Shown in pieces: positions 31,736 through 40,219 of a stretch of DNA of 64,000 nucleotides; the stretch's first letter is position 1, and each line of letters starts with the position of its first letter. The notes below the pieces were generated by a model. The model searched no databases and had not been told where the DNA came from. It was given only the letters and a program-made list of their open reading frames with translations. Source of the DNA: Cellulosimicrobium cellulans (GTDB lineage Bacteria; Actinomycetota; Actinomycetes; Actinomycetales; Cellulomonadaceae); NCBI RefSeq assembly GCF_016921195.1, contig NZ_JAFGYF010000004.1, positions 62,001-126,000 of the forward strand, given 5' to 3'. A program made the translations under genes and the position numbers.

Positions 31736-32512
31736 TCAGGCGACGCGGTGGCGCAGCGTGCCCACCCCGCCGACCTCGAGCGCGACCTCGACCCCGCCCT
31801 CGACGGGCACGGCCGACCGGTGCGCACCCGTGAGCACGACGTCCCCCGGGCCGAGCTCGAGGTGGCGCGTGAGGAACACGAGCTGCTCGACGACGTCGTA
31901 GGAGAGCCCCGCGGTGGTGGACCGCGCTCGCTCCACCCCGTCCACCGCGACGACGAGCGCGGCGTCGTCGAGCGTGGCGGCGGTGTCGATCCACGGGCCG
32001 AGCGGCGTGAACCCAGTGCCGTTCTTCGCGCGCGTCATCATCGCGTCGAGCGGCACCTGGTCGTCGGCCGTGAGGTCGTCGGCGACGGTGCAGCCGAGGA
32101 TCGCCCCGGGGACGTCGTCGGGCCGCAGGTCGCGGCACGGTCGCCCCACGACGACCGCGGCCTCCGCCTCCGCCACCAGGCGCCCCAGCGCGCGGTCGTG
32201 CCGGACGACGGCCCCCGGCCCGACGACCGTGCGCGCCGACTTGAGGAACGCCTGCGGGGGCAGCGCCCGCCCCTCGGGTCCGCTGTTGTGCGCCATCCCG
32301 ACCACCACGCGCGGGCGGCACGGCGCGAGCAGGGCGCCGTCGAGCCCGGGGTCGTCGGCGCGGACCCGCACGCCGCTCGACGCGGGCAGCGCCGGGCGGC
32401 CGTCGCGACCTGTCGCGGGCTCGGGGACGTCCGCGACGAGCACGTCCCAGGCGTCGCCGTCGAGCACGGCGGCGCGCGGACCGTGCGCGGTGCGCAGGCG
32501 CGCGATCCTCAT
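31736..32512 (-). CDS. Fumarylacetoacetate-hydrolase (FAH) family protein
   Basis: A 258-residue FAH-fold protein: MAHNSGPEGRALPPQAFLKSARTVVGPGAVVRHD, the metal motif EAEAAVVVGRPCRDL, GCTVADDLTADDQ and AKNGTGFTPLGPWI, ending GPGDVVLTGA and a short tail. The superfamily hydrolyses or isomerises beta-dicarbonyl acids, such as 2,4-diketo-3-deoxy sugar acids or acylpyruvates. The ATG overlaps the sialidase-like gene stop (ATGA). It is the last gene of the GntR-linked set. Confidence 0.92.
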   Translation of the reverse strand: MRIARLRTAHGPRAAVLDGDAWDVLVADVPEPATGRDGRPALPASSGVRVRADDPGLDGALLAPCRPRVVVGMAHNSGPEGRALPPQAFLKSARTVVGPGAVVRHDRALGRLVAEAEAAVVVGRPCRDLRPDDVPGAILGCTVADDLTADDQVPLDAMMTRAKNGTGFTPLGPWIDTAATLDDAALVVAVDGVERARSTTAGLSYDVVEQLVFLTRHLELGPGDVVLTGAHRSAVPVEGGVEVALEVGGVGTLRHRVA

Positions 32513-33636
32513 GACGACCCGGCCCGGTCGCCCGCGGCGGCGCCCTCCGGCCGGTCCACGAGCCGCAGGGGCACGCGCGCGAGGACGATGCCCCGGCGCT
32601 GCCAGGTGTAGGCGACGAGCAGCGTCGTGCCGTCGGTCGTCGCCGCCGGGTAGGAGTACTCGCCGCGCCCGTCCGTGACGATCCCCGTGTCGCCGGCCGC
32701 GAACCCGCTCGGCGGCCCGTCCCCCCGCAGCGCGGGCACGGGGGCGCCGGGGAGCGTGGCGGGTGCCTCGGTCCCGTCCTCGAGGTCCAGCACGCGGTGC
32801 CAGGTCAGCCCGTCGTCGTCCGAGATCGAGACGCTCAGCGGGCACCGCGCGCCCCACGCCTCCCCCACCGGGTTGTGCACCAGGGCGACGCGCCCGCTCG
32901 GGAGCCGGACGGCCGTGAGGCCCGAGTTGTTGTTCGGCAGTCGCGTGGGTGCGGCGGGCGTCCACGTGCGGCCGTCGTCCGCGGACGTCGTCCGGTAGAC
33001 GACGCCCTCGCTCGACCGGCAGACGGCGACGAGACCGGACCGCCCCGACCAGAGCGCCGGCTGGATGACCCCGGCGCCGCGCAGCCTCGACCGGTCGAGC
33101 GGGACGTCCGCGAGCGCCCAGCTCGCCCCGGCGTCCTCGGAGCGGTCGAAGCGCGCTCGCCAGACGGGGTCCGGTCCCCCGCTCTCGACCGAGGACGGGG
33201 CGAGCCACGCGCCGCTCGGGGTGACGACCGGCGGGTTCTTCACCGGTCCCCGGCCACCGCTCGCGTCCCCGGGGACGAGCTCGCGCGGCGCCGTCCACGT
33301 CCGGCCGTGGTCGGCGGACGTGCGGTACCAGGTCACCCAGCGCGAGATCCGGGCGCCCCGGTGGGCGAAGAGCCAGAGCCGCCCGTCGGGCGCGACGGCG
33401 AGCACGGGGTTCCACCACGCCACGTCGTCGTCCTCGCCGAGCACGACCTGCGGCTCGCCCCAGGCGCCGTCCTCCTCGCAGGCGAGCCAGATCGCGTTGT
33501 CGGGCGTGCCCTCCCGGGTGCCGGCGAACCATGCGACGAGCGTGCGCCCGCCCGTGCGGGCGACGGTGGACGCGTGGCACTGGGCCCACGCCTCGCCGTC
33601 GCCCGACACGAGCAGGCGCTCCACGGGCGTGGTCAC
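32509..33636 (-). CDS. Sialidase-superfamily six-bladed propeller, no signal peptide
   Basis: A 375-residue protein from a GTG start coupled (GTGA) to the MFS gene. Four Asp-box motifs are visible (SADHGRTW, SEDAGASW, SADDGRTW, SDDDGLTW). The N-terminal Arg region is not obvious, though WFAGTREGTPDNAIWL resembles the first blade of exo-sialidase/BNR proteins. There is no export signal. Many such actinobacterial proteins are annotated as exo-alpha-sialidase, but intracellular location with a DapA-family lyase and a FAH protein suggests a glycosidase or lyase acting on an imported acidic oligosaccharide rather than a classical sialidase. Confidence 0.85.
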   Translation of the reverse strand: MTTPVERLLVSGDGEAWAQCHASTVARTGGRTLVAWFAGTREGTPDNAIWLACEEDGAWGEPQVVLGEDDDVAWWNPVLAVAPDGRLWLFAHRGARISRWVTWYRTSADHGRTWTAPRELVPGDASGGRGPVKNPPVVTPSGAWLAPSSVESGGPDPVWRARFDRSEDAGASWALADVPLDRSRLRGAGVIQPALWSGRSGLVAVCRSSEGVVYRTTSADDGRTWTPAAPTRLPNNNSGLTAVRLPSGRVALVHNPVGEAWGARCPLSVSISDDDGLTWHRVLDLEDGTEAPATLPGAPVPALRGDGPPSGFAAGDTGIVTDGRGEYSYPAATTDGTTLLVAYTWQRRGIVLARVPLRLVDRPEGAAAGDRAGSS

Positions 33637-35072
33637 CGGACGGTCTCGCCGACGACGTTGAGGTCGCGCCGGAAGGTCTCGGGCGTCTTCCACACGGTGA
33701 CCATCGTGATGAGCGCGCCGACCATGACGTACAGCGCGACGAGCTGCCAGCGCGACCCGTCCTCGCCCGCGAGCGCGGTCGCGATGAACGGCGTCAGGCC
33801 GCCCGCGACGATCGACGCGATCTCGCGCCCGGTGGCCGCGCCGGAGTAGCGGCGGTCCGCCGGGAAGAGCTCGGCGAAGAACGCCGGCTGGATGGAGTTG
33901 ATGGCGTTGTGCCCGAGGTTCAGCATGAGGACGTACCCGAGCACGATGAGCACGAAGCTGCCCGTGTTGAGCAGCCCGAAGAACGGGAAGGCCATGACGA
34001 ACACGACGAGGGCCCCGAAGAAGTAGACCGGCCGGCGACCGATCTTGTCGGAGACCCAGGAGAAGATCCCGTGGGCGGGGAACGCGAGGACCGCCATGAT
34101 GAGGATCGCGGTGTTGAGGCTCTCCTTCTCGATGCCGAGGTGCTGCGGGCCGTAGCTGAGCACGAAGACCGTGAGCAGGAAGTACGGCAGGGCCTCGGCG
34201 AAGCGCAGCCCGACGATGCGCAGCAGGTTGCGCCAGTCCTCGAGGAAGACGCTCGCCAGCGGCCCGCGGGCGGGCGCCTGCGGCGCGGGCTCGGCGGCCG
34301 CCGCAGCCTCGCGCTCCTGGCGCTCACGGATCGCGGCCTGGCTGGCCTCGAGGTTCTCGACGGTGAGCGAGCGGTTGCGGCCCTCCTTCTCGAGCCCGGC
34401 GACGGCGTCGGTGAAGACCGGCGTCTCCTCGAGCGAGCGGCGCATCCACAGGCCGACGGCGAGCACGACGGCGGAGAGCCAGAACGGCACGCGCCAGCCC
34501 CACGACTGGAGCTGGGCGTCGTCGAGCGTGTACACCCAGGCGAACACGAGGGTGATGAGGATCTGCGCGGAGAAGCCGCCGGTGTTCGGCCACGACGTGT
34601 AGAAGCCGCGGTGCCGCGGGTTCGTGGACTCGAGCACGATGATCATGGACCCGCCCCACTCGCCGCCGACGGCGAAGCCCTGGACGAGCCGGAGTAGGAC
34701 GAGCAGCGCGGGCGCGAGGAGGCCGATCGAGTCGTAGGACGGGAGGAAGCCGATGAGCAGGGTCCCGGTCCCCATGATCGCGAGCGTGAGGACGAGCGTG
34801 GACTTGCGCCCCTGCTTGTCGCCGCGGCGGCCGAAGAACATGCCGCCGAGCGGGCGGGCCAGGAACCCGACGGCGAACGTGCCGAGCGACGACAGCGTGG
34901 CGACGAACGGGTTCTCGGACGGGAAGAACACGGCGGGGAAGACGATCGCGGCGGCGGTGCCGTAGACGAGGAAGTCGTAGTACTCAAGCGTGTTGCCGAC
35001 GAAGCTCGAGAGCGTGACCTTCCAGGCGTACCGCCTGCTCGTGAGCGGGGCCGCGGGTGCGGTGACGGACAT
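33633..35072 (-). CDS. MFS transporter, metabolite:H+ symporter (MHS) type
   Basis: A 479-residue 12-span transporter. The MHS/ShiA-ProP signature is clear: SSFVGNTLEYYDFLVYGTAAAIVFP, FLARPLGGMFFGRRGDKQGRK, LVQGFAVGGEWGGSMIIVLE, and WRVPFWLS after span 6. A long central cytoplasmic loop (VFTDAVAGLEKEG ... PAPQAPARGP) contains a charged helix. MHS carriers take up organic acids, sialic acid, shikimate or osmolytes with protons. The ATG has GAAGGAAC upstream. Coupled by GTGA to the sialidase-like gene. Confidence 0.92.
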   Translation of the reverse strand: MSVTAPAAPLTSRRYAWKVTLSSFVGNTLEYYDFLVYGTAAAIVFPAVFFPSENPFVATLSSLGTFAVGFLARPLGGMFFGRRGDKQGRKSTLVLTLAIMGTGTLLIGFLPSYDSIGLLAPALLVLLRLVQGFAVGGEWGGSMIIVLESTNPRHRGFYTSWPNTGGFSAQILITLVFAWVYTLDDAQLQSWGWRVPFWLSAVVLAVGLWMRRSLEETPVFTDAVAGLEKEGRNRSLTVENLEASQAAIRERQEREAAAAAEPAPQAPARGPLASVFLEDWRNLLRIVGLRFAEALPYFLLTVFVLSYGPQHLGIEKESLNTAILIMAVLAFPAHGIFSWVSDKIGRRPVYFFGALVVFVMAFPFFGLLNTGSFVLIVLGYVLMLNLGHNAINSIQPAFFAELFPADRRYSGAATGREIASIVAGGLTPFIATALAGEDGSRWQLVALYVMVGALITMVTVWKTPETFRRDLNVVGETVR

Positions 35073-35152
35073 CGTTGTTCCTTCGGTGCGGGTTCCGCTG
35101 ATCTCAGTGTGAGGGCTCCCGGGTCTCAGCGGCGAGGGCCCGGGCCCCTCCC

Positions 35153-35175
35153 GTGGCACCCGTCCGGGGTGCCGC
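35153..35175. terminator. Small hairpin between the lyase and transporter genes
   Basis: GGCACCC (35155-35161) pairs with GGGTGCC (35167-35173), extended by CG pairs. It lies 24 bp after the DapA-family gene stop, so it may partly attenuate downstream transcription. Confidence 0.35.
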
Positions 35176-35198
35176 GGGTCGAGCGGTGTGGAGCGTGG

Positions 35199-36074
35199 TC
35201 AGGCGGCCGCGAGGTCCTGCCCGGCCGCGGCGAGAGCCGCGCGGATCTCCGCCTTCACGGCGTCGGACGGCGGGTCGACCGGCATGCGCGTCGTCCCGCC
35301 GGGCAGCCCCTGGACGTCGAGGCCGTACTTGAGCCGCGCGATGCTGGGCCCGAGGGCGGCGACGAGCCGTTGGACGACCGCCTGCGCCCGCACGACGGCG
35401 GCCGCGTCGTCCGCGGCGAGCGCCGCCCGCAGGTCCGCGAACGCGCGCGGCGCGACGCCGGAGACGCCGGACACCGTCCCGCGCCCGCCGGCCGCCACGA
35501 CGTGCGGGAGATCGGCGTCGTTCCCCGACCAGAGCGCGAGCCGCGGGGCCGCGTCCCGGTACGCGTCGACCCGGGCCGAGGCGGCGCCGGACGTCTTGAC
35601 GCCGTCGAGGCCGAGCTCGGCGAGCTCGGCGAGGAGCTCGGGCGAGACGTCGGAGCACGCGACGTCCGGGAAGACGTAGGCGTAGAGCTCACCGTCCGTC
35701 GCGGCCCGCAGCGTGGCGTAGTAGCGCACGACGCCCGCGTCGCTCGCGGTGAGGTAGTAGGGGGTGATCGCGGCGAATCGCCGGACACCCGCGTCCTCGG
35801 CCGCGCGCAGGTGGCCGAGCGCCTCGTGCACGGAGGCGGCACCGACGTGCGCGATCGTCCGGTCGGGGCCGAACACGTCGGCGGCGGTCCGTACGAGCGC
35901 GGCGCGCTCCGCGGCGTCGAGGGCCGGGAACTCGCCCGTCGTCCCCACGGCGAACACCCCGTCGACCTCGGGCTCCACGTGGGCGAGCAGCGCGCGCAGC
36001 GCCCCCAGGTCGAGCGCACCCGACGCGTCGTAGGTCGTGACGGGCGGGGTGATGATCTCCGGTGCCGTGGTCAT
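35199..36074 (-). CDS. Dihydrodipicolinate synthase / N-acetylneuraminate lyase family protein
   Basis: A 291-residue DapA-superfamily TIM barrel: GVFAVGTTGEFPALDAAERAALVR (GTTGE motif), ITPYYL with the catalytic-region Tyr, and GLDGVKTSGAAS with the Schiff-base Lys. The family makes or splits 2-oxo acids with pyruvate: DapA, NanA, KdgA-like or 2-keto-3-deoxy-acid aldolases. With an MHS carrier, a sialidase-like propeller and a FAH protein the likely role is an aldolase in acid-sugar breakdown. The ATG at 36074 has GAAGGAGA upstream. A GntR-type palindrome lies 74-93 bp upstream. Confidence 0.9.
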   Translation of the reverse strand: MTTAPEIITPPVTTYDASGALDLGALRALLAHVEPEVDGVFAVGTTGEFPALDAAERAALVRTAADVFGPDRTIAHVGAASVHEALGHLRAAEDAGVRRFAAITPYYLTASDAGVVRYYATLRAATDGELYAYVFPDVACSDVSPELLAELAELGLDGVKTSGAASARVDAYRDAAPRLALWSGNDADLPHVVAAGGRGTVSGVSGVAPRAFADLRAALAADDAAAVVRAQAVVQRLVAALGPSIARLKYGLDVQGLPGGTTRMPVDPPSDAVKAEIRAALAAAGQDLAAA

Positions 36075-36143
36075 GGCACGTCTCCTTCGGCTCTCTCGCG
36101 TCGCTGCGCGGGCGCTGCTTCGCGCCGCCGTCAGCATGGCATC

Positions 36144-36163
36144 GTTTACTGTTAACAGTCAAC
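36144..36163. promoter_or_regulatory. GntR/FadR-type operator
   Basis: A 20-bp imperfect palindrome containing the perfect core ACTGTTAACAGT (36148-36159); 9 of 10 arm positions match. It lies between the GntR gene and the DapA-family start, in an A+T-rich island, where a repressor would block the downstream operon. Confidence 0.75.
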
Positions 36164-36193
36164 CGTCAACGAAGCATGGCCGGTGACACGACG

Positions 36194-36225
36194 ACGCCCC
36201 GGCCTGCCGAGGCAGACCGGGGCGT
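36194..36225. terminator. Strong terminator after the GntR gene
   Basis: Arms ACGCCCCGG and CCGGGGCGT (36194-36202 and 36217-36225) plus an inner stem CTGCC/GGCAG form a 14-bp stem with one mismatch and a GA loop. It starts 13 bp after the GntR stop codon (36238). Confidence 0.8.
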
Positions 36226-36237
36226 GCGGGAGGGGGC

Positions 36238-36900
36238 TCAGCGGCGGGGCTGCTGCAGCGCGTCCTTCATGCGGCGGCGCGAGCCCGCGAGGTGCTCGTC
36301 GAGATAGGCCAGCGCCTCGTCGAGGCGCGGCGTCCGGATCGCGTCGAGCAGCCGCTCGTGGTCCGCGCACGACGGGTGCAGGTCGACGTCCTGCTTGTTC
36401 GTCTCCTGGAGCATGACCGCGAACGTGGGCTCGATCTGCTCCCACAGCGTGCGCAGCCGGCGGTTCGGCACGGCGGCGTACAGCGTGGAGTGGAACGCGA
36501 GGTCGTGGGCGGCGTACGTGTACCAGTCACCGGCGTCCGCCGCCTCGCGCATCCCGGCGAGAGCCGCCTCGCTCGCGGACCAGTCGACCTCGTCGGCGTG
36601 CTCCGCCGCCGCGCGCACGGCGACCGCCTCCAAGGCGCTGCGCACGTCGTACAGCTCGTCGACGTCGGCGGCGCCAACGCCGCGCACGACGTACCCCCGG
36701 CGCTCGGACTCGACGAGGTGCTCCGCCGCGAGGACCCGCAGCGCGTCGCGGACGGGGCCGCGCGACACGTCGTACTGGCGCGCCACGCCCTCCTCGACGA
36801 GCCGCTCCCCCGGCGCCAGCTCCCCCCGGACGATCGCGACCCTCAGGACGTGGGCGAGACGATCCCCCAGCGACCCCGCACGCACCGTGTCGACCGACAA
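36238..36900 (-). CDS. GntR (FadR-subfamily) transcriptional regulator
   Basis: A 220-residue regulator. The N-terminal winged helix (LAHVLRVAIVRGELAPGERLVEEGVARQYDVSRGPVRDALRVLAAEHLVE) is followed by an all-helical FCD effector domain (VDELYDVRSALEAVAVRAAAEH, AAHDLAFHSTLYAAVPNRRL, ADHERLLDAIRTPRLDEAL) with the His residues expected for metal/acid binding. I prefer a TTG start at 36900 behind GAAGGGGCGAGG; an ATG at 36948 would add 16 low-complexity residues and lacks a ribosome site. It likely represses the acid-sugar operon through the 36144-36163 palindrome. Confidence 0.88.
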   Translation of the reverse strand: MSVDTVRAGSLGDRLAHVLRVAIVRGELAPGERLVEEGVARQYDVSRGPVRDALRVLAAEHLVESERRGYVVRGVGAADVDELYDVRSALEAVAVRAAAEHADEVDWSASEAALAGMREAADAGDWYTYAAHDLAFHSTLYAAVPNRRLRTLWEQIEPTFAVMLQETNKQDVDLHPSCADHERLLDAIRTPRLDEALAYLDEHLAGSRRRMKDALQQPRR

Positions 36901-37010
36901 CCTCGCCCCTTCGTCCGCACCCCCGACGGGGCCGCCGACCGGCCCCATGACCGGACCATTGTGCCGCAGGCGCGCGGGTAGGACCCGGGCGCCGGGCTAC
37001 GCTCGCGGTC

Positions 37011-38021
37011 ATGACCCGCATCGTCGACGTCGCCCGGCACGCCGGCGTGTCCACGGCCACGGTCTCGCGGGTCCTCAACGGCAAGACCGTACGACCCGAG
37101 CTCGCCGCGGCCGTCCGTGCAGCGGTCGAGGACCTCGGCTACGTGCCCGACCGGACGGCGCGCTCGCTCCGACGGCGCTCGAGCGACGTCGTCGCGCTCG
37201 TCCTGCCCGACGTCGAGAACCCGTTCTTCACGGCCGTCGCGCGCGGCGTCGAGGACGTCGCCCAGGAGGCCGGGTACTCCGTCGTGCTCTGCAACACCGA
37301 CGACGACCCGGCCAAGGAGGAGCGCTACCTGGCGGTGGCGGAGCACGAGAACATGGCCGGCGTCGTCGTCGCCCCCGCGAGCGCGGCGCCCGAGATCGCC
37401 GCGCTGCGCGCCCGGCGCCGCGCGGTCGTCGTGATCGACCGCCGGGTGGTTCAGGACGTGGACCAGGTGGTCTTCGACAACGTCGCGCTCGGGCGACAGG
37501 CCGCGCAGGCCCTGGTCGAGCGCGGGTTCCGGCGGATCGCGTGCGTGACCGGGCCGGTCGCGACGAGCACGGCCGTGGACCGGGCACGCGGCTGGCGGGA
37601 GGCGCTCGACAGCGCCGGCCTCACCGCGGACCACCTCCTGGTCCACGCCAACTTCCGCGTCGACGGGGGGTACGACGCGACCGTCGCCCTGCTGAGCCGG
37701 ACGGACCCGCCGGACGCCGTCCTCGCGACGAACAACCTCGTGGGCGTCGGGGTGCTCCGCGCGCTCGCCGACGCGCACGGCCGCCCGGCGGCGTCCCCTG
37801 CCGACGCGGGGCGCGACCGTGGACCGGGCGGTGGGCCGGCGCTCGGGGTCGGCATCGTGGGCGACCTGCCCTTCGCCACGTCGCGCACGTCCGACGTCGC
37901 GCTCGTCCCGCTCGACCCCCGGGCGCTCGGCACGACCGCCGCGCGGATCCTGCTCGACCGGCTGGCCGGGGCCGACGACCCGGCGCGCCGCGTCGTCCAG
38001 GGCACGCCCGCCGGGCCGTGA
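37011..38021 (+). CDS. LacI-family transcriptional regulator
   Basis: A 336-residue LacI/GalR protein: HTH MTRIVDVARHAGVSTATVSRVLNGKTVRPELAAAVRAAVEDLGYVPDRTARSL, then the effector fold (DVVALVLPDVENPFFTAVARGVEDVA, GVVVAPASAAPE, GFRRIACVTGP, AVLATNNLVGVGVLRAL). A Gly/Pro/Asp-rich insert of ~15 residues precedes GVGIVGDLPF. It is divergent from GntR and convergent with the ketose-bisphosphate aldolase gene. It probably controls part of the adjacent sugar locus; I see no clear operator nearby. Confidence 0.9.
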   Translation: MTRIVDVARHAGVSTATVSRVLNGKTVRPELAAAVRAAVEDLGYVPDRTARSLRRRSSDVVALVLPDVENPFFTAVARGVEDVAQEAGYSVVLCNTDDDPAKEERYLAVAEHENMAGVVVAPASAAPEIAALRARRRAVVVIDRRVVQDVDQVVFDNVALGRQAAQALVERGFRRIACVTGPVATSTAVDRARGWREALDSAGLTADHLLVHANFRVDGGYDATVALLSRTDPPDAVLATNNLVGVGVLRALADAHGRPAASPADAGRDRGPGGGPALGVGIVGDLPFATSRTSDVALVPLDPRALGTTAARILLDRLAGADDPARRVVQGTPAGP

Positions 38022-38028
38022 GCCAGTC

Positions 38029-39021
38029 TCAGCCCGCGGGCGCGGCGCTCGCAGCCGCGGGCAGCACGTCCGACGCGCGCCCGGCCTGGCCGAAGAGCAC
38101 CATGCGCTCCTCGACGAGCCGCTGCGCCCACTCCCGGCCGAGCGCGAGGTAGCCCGCCGGGTCCACGTCGCCGGGCGACGCGGCGAGCGCGACGCGGACG
38201 CCCGCCGTGAACGCCATGTAGTGGTCCATGCCCTGGTTGATCTTGCGCACGCCGAGGCTCGCCGCCCGGGCCTTCTCGGCGTCCGGGACGCCCCACGACT
38301 CCGGCAGGTCGCCGCCGTGCGCGTTGATCGTCGCCCGGAGGTCGGCCGGGAGCCCTGACGAGCCGTGCATGACCAGGTGCGTCCCCGGCACGCGCCGCGC
38401 GATGCGCTCCACGAGGTCCATGTGCAGCACGGAGCCGTCGGGCGGGCTCGTGAACTTGTAGGCGCCGTGCGACGTCCCGATCGCGACGGCGAGCGCGTCC
38501 ACCCCGGTGCGGCGCACGAACTCCTCGGCCTGGTCCGGGTCAGCGAGGACGATCTCCGCGTGGCTGCGACCGTCCTTCGAGCCGCCGATCGTCCCCAGCT
38601 CGCCCTCCACGGACACGCCGTGCGCGTGCGCGTGCTCGACGACGCGCCGCGTCACCGCGACGTTGTCCTCGAACGCGGCGGGGCGGCCGTCGGGCCCGAG
38701 CGAGCCGTCGATCATGACGCTCGTGAACCCCGCCGCGACGGCGCGCGCGCACGTCGCCTCGTCGGGACCGTGGTCGAGGTGCAGCGCGACCGGGACGTCG
38801 GGGTACGCCGCGATCGCCGTCCGCAGGGCGGACCACCACAGCGCGTCCGAGGCGTACGGGTGGGACCCGGCCAGGGTCTCGACGATGACGGGGCTCTCCG
38901 TGGCGCGCGCGGCGTCGAGCACCGCCGTCGCCATCGCGAGGTCCGCGACGTTGAAGGCGCCGACGCCGTAGCCACCCCGGGCGGCGGCGTCGAGCAGGGT
39001 ACGGTTCGTGACGAGGGTCAT
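38029..39021 (-). CDS. Class II ketose-bisphosphate aldolase (FBA/GatY/KbaY family)
   Basis: A 330-residue zinc-dependent aldolase: GYGVGAFNVADLAMATAVLDAA, VALHLDHGPDEATCARAVAAGFTSVMIDGS (zinc His), VSVEGELGTIGGSKDG, AVAIGTSHGAYKF and HLVMHGSSGLP (zinc His residues). It splits a ketose-1,(6)-bisphosphate into DHAP and an aldehyde. In this locus it could act on tagatose- or fructose-type intermediates, or on a 1-phosphate made by an FGGY kinase. It is divergent from the LacI gene at 39105 and convergent with the LacI gene at 37011, only 7 bp away. Confidence 0.9.
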   Translation of the reverse strand: MTLVTNRTLLDAAARGGYGVGAFNVADLAMATAVLDAARATESPVIVETLAGSHPYASDALWWSALRTAIAAYPDVPVALHLDHGPDEATCARAVAAGFTSVMIDGSLGPDGRPAAFEDNVAVTRRVVEHAHAHGVSVEGELGTIGGSKDGRSHAEIVLADPDQAEEFVRRTGVDALAVAIGTSHGAYKFTSPPDGSVLHMDLVERIARRVPGTHLVMHGSSGLPADLRATINAHGGDLPESWGVPDAEKARAASLGVRKINQGMDHYMAFTAGVRVALAASPGDVDPAGYLALGREWAQRLVEERMVLFGQAGRASDVLPAAASAAPAG

Positions 39022-39104
39022 GGCTGACCTTCCTGTCGTGTCGTCGGGAGCGTGCCGCCCGGGCGGACGGCGACGGGTGCGAGCGAGAGACGGGCGGAGG
39101 CGAC

Positions 39105-40163
39105 GTGACGCAGGACGACGACCGGACCGCGGGAGCGGGTGGCCGGTCCGTGCGGCTCGCCGACATCGCGGCGCGCGCGGGGGTGTCCATCAAGACGGTG
39201 TCGCGCGTCGTCAACGACGAGCCGCACGTCGCGGCCGCGACGCGGCGCCTCGTGGAGGACGCGATCGCCGAGCTCGGGCTGGAGGGCGAGTCGCGCCCGC
39301 GCGGCCGCAAGCGGCGCACGGGCGTGGTCGGGCTGGTCTTCCCGGACGTGCGCAACGACTACTTCGCGGCCGTCAGCCGCGCGCTCCAGGAGCGGCTCGC
39401 CAACGTGAGCCCCACGCTGCTGTCGGCGGACTCGGACGACGACCTGCACACCGAGGAGGCGATCCTCACCGCGTTCCGTCGGCTCGACGTCGACGGCATG
39501 GTCATCTTCCCGACCGGCGCCCCGGGCCTCGTGGAGTTCGCGCAGTCGGTGCCGACCGTCGTCGTCGACCGCACGGTGCCGTCCGTGCGCGGCCTCGTCG
39601 ACCACGTGCTGCCGGACGCGCGGCACGCGGCCGAGCAGCTCACGCTGCACATGATCGAGCAGCACCGCGTGCAGCGCGTGTGCCTGGTCGCGGGCGACCT
39701 CGCGGTCTCGACGCTGCGCAACCGGCACACCGCGTTCCAGCGCGTCGTGAGCCGGACGGGGACGGAGAACCACGTCCTCGCCGGCCTCACGACGTCGGAG
39801 GAGGCGGCGACCGCGGCGTACTCGCTCTTCCGGACGCTCGAGCCGCCGTTCGGCGTGCTCGCGACGAACAGCCTCATGTTCTGGGGCGTGCTCACCGCGG
39901 CGCAGCGCCTCGGTCTCAAGGTGCCGTCCGACGTCGTGCTGACGACGTTCGACAACGTGCCCGGCGTCGGGACGACGGGCCTCGTGCCCACGAACGCCGT
40001 CGCCCCGGCGGCGACGCTCGCCGCCCGGACCGTCCAGCTCCTCACGGAGCGCATGAACAACCCGTCGTTGCCGCCGCGCCTGCTCGACATGGACTACGAC
40101 ATCGCCTACGGCACGACGTGCGGGTGCGTGCCGATCGACCCGGCGCGCAACGTCCTCGGCTAG
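39105..40163 (+). CDS. LacI-family regulator, second copy
   Basis: A 352-residue LacI-type protein from a GTG start with GGAGG 5-10 nt upstream. HTH: VRLADIAARAGVSIKTVSRVVNDEPHVAAATRRLVEDAIAELG at residues ~15-58. The effector domain is standard (GVVGLVFPDVRNDYFAAVSRALQERL, FGVLATNSLMFWGVLTAAQRLGLKVPSDVVLTTFDNVPG). The C-terminus carries two Cys (TTCGCVPIDPARNVLG). It lies between the two aldolase genes and is likely a regulator of the ABC-kinase-aldolase operon. Confidence 0.9.
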   Translation: MTQDDDRTAGAGGRSVRLADIAARAGVSIKTVSRVVNDEPHVAAATRRLVEDAIAELGLEGESRPRGRKRRTGVVGLVFPDVRNDYFAAVSRALQERLANVSPTLLSADSDDDLHTEEAILTAFRRLDVDGMVIFPTGAPGLVEFAQSVPTVVVDRTVPSVRGLVDHVLPDARHAAEQLTLHMIEQHRVQRVCLVAGDLAVSTLRNRHTAFQRVVSRTGTENHVLAGLTTSEEAATAAYSLFRTLEPPFGVLATNSLMFWGVLTAAQRLGLKVPSDVVLTTFDNVPGVGTTGLVPTNAVAPAATLAARTVQLLTERMNNPSLPPRLLDMDYDIAYGTTCGCVPIDPARNVLG

Positions 40164-40165
40164 GC

Positions 40166-40186
40166 GGCCCGGCCGGGCGCCGGGCC
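40166..40186. terminator. G+C-rich hairpin between convergent genes
   Basis: GGCCCGG (40166-40172) pairs with CCGGGCC (40180-40186). It sits in the 56-bp gap between LacI and the class II aldolase gene. The run of G and C makes alternative pairings possible. Confidence 0.4.
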
Positions 40187-40219
40187 CGGCCGGGGCGGGG
40201 CGCTGCGCGCCGGACCCGG

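Noticed and set aside
29304-32321. 1005-codon minus-strand open frame opposite the LVIVD gene
   Set aside because: A shadow of high-GC coding sequence; the plus strand has a strong ribosome site, signal peptide and recognisable domains.
32509-33636. Calling the propeller a true exo-alpha-sialidase
   Set aside because: Asp boxes alone do not prove it; there is no signal peptide and the Arg triad could not be confirmed by eye.
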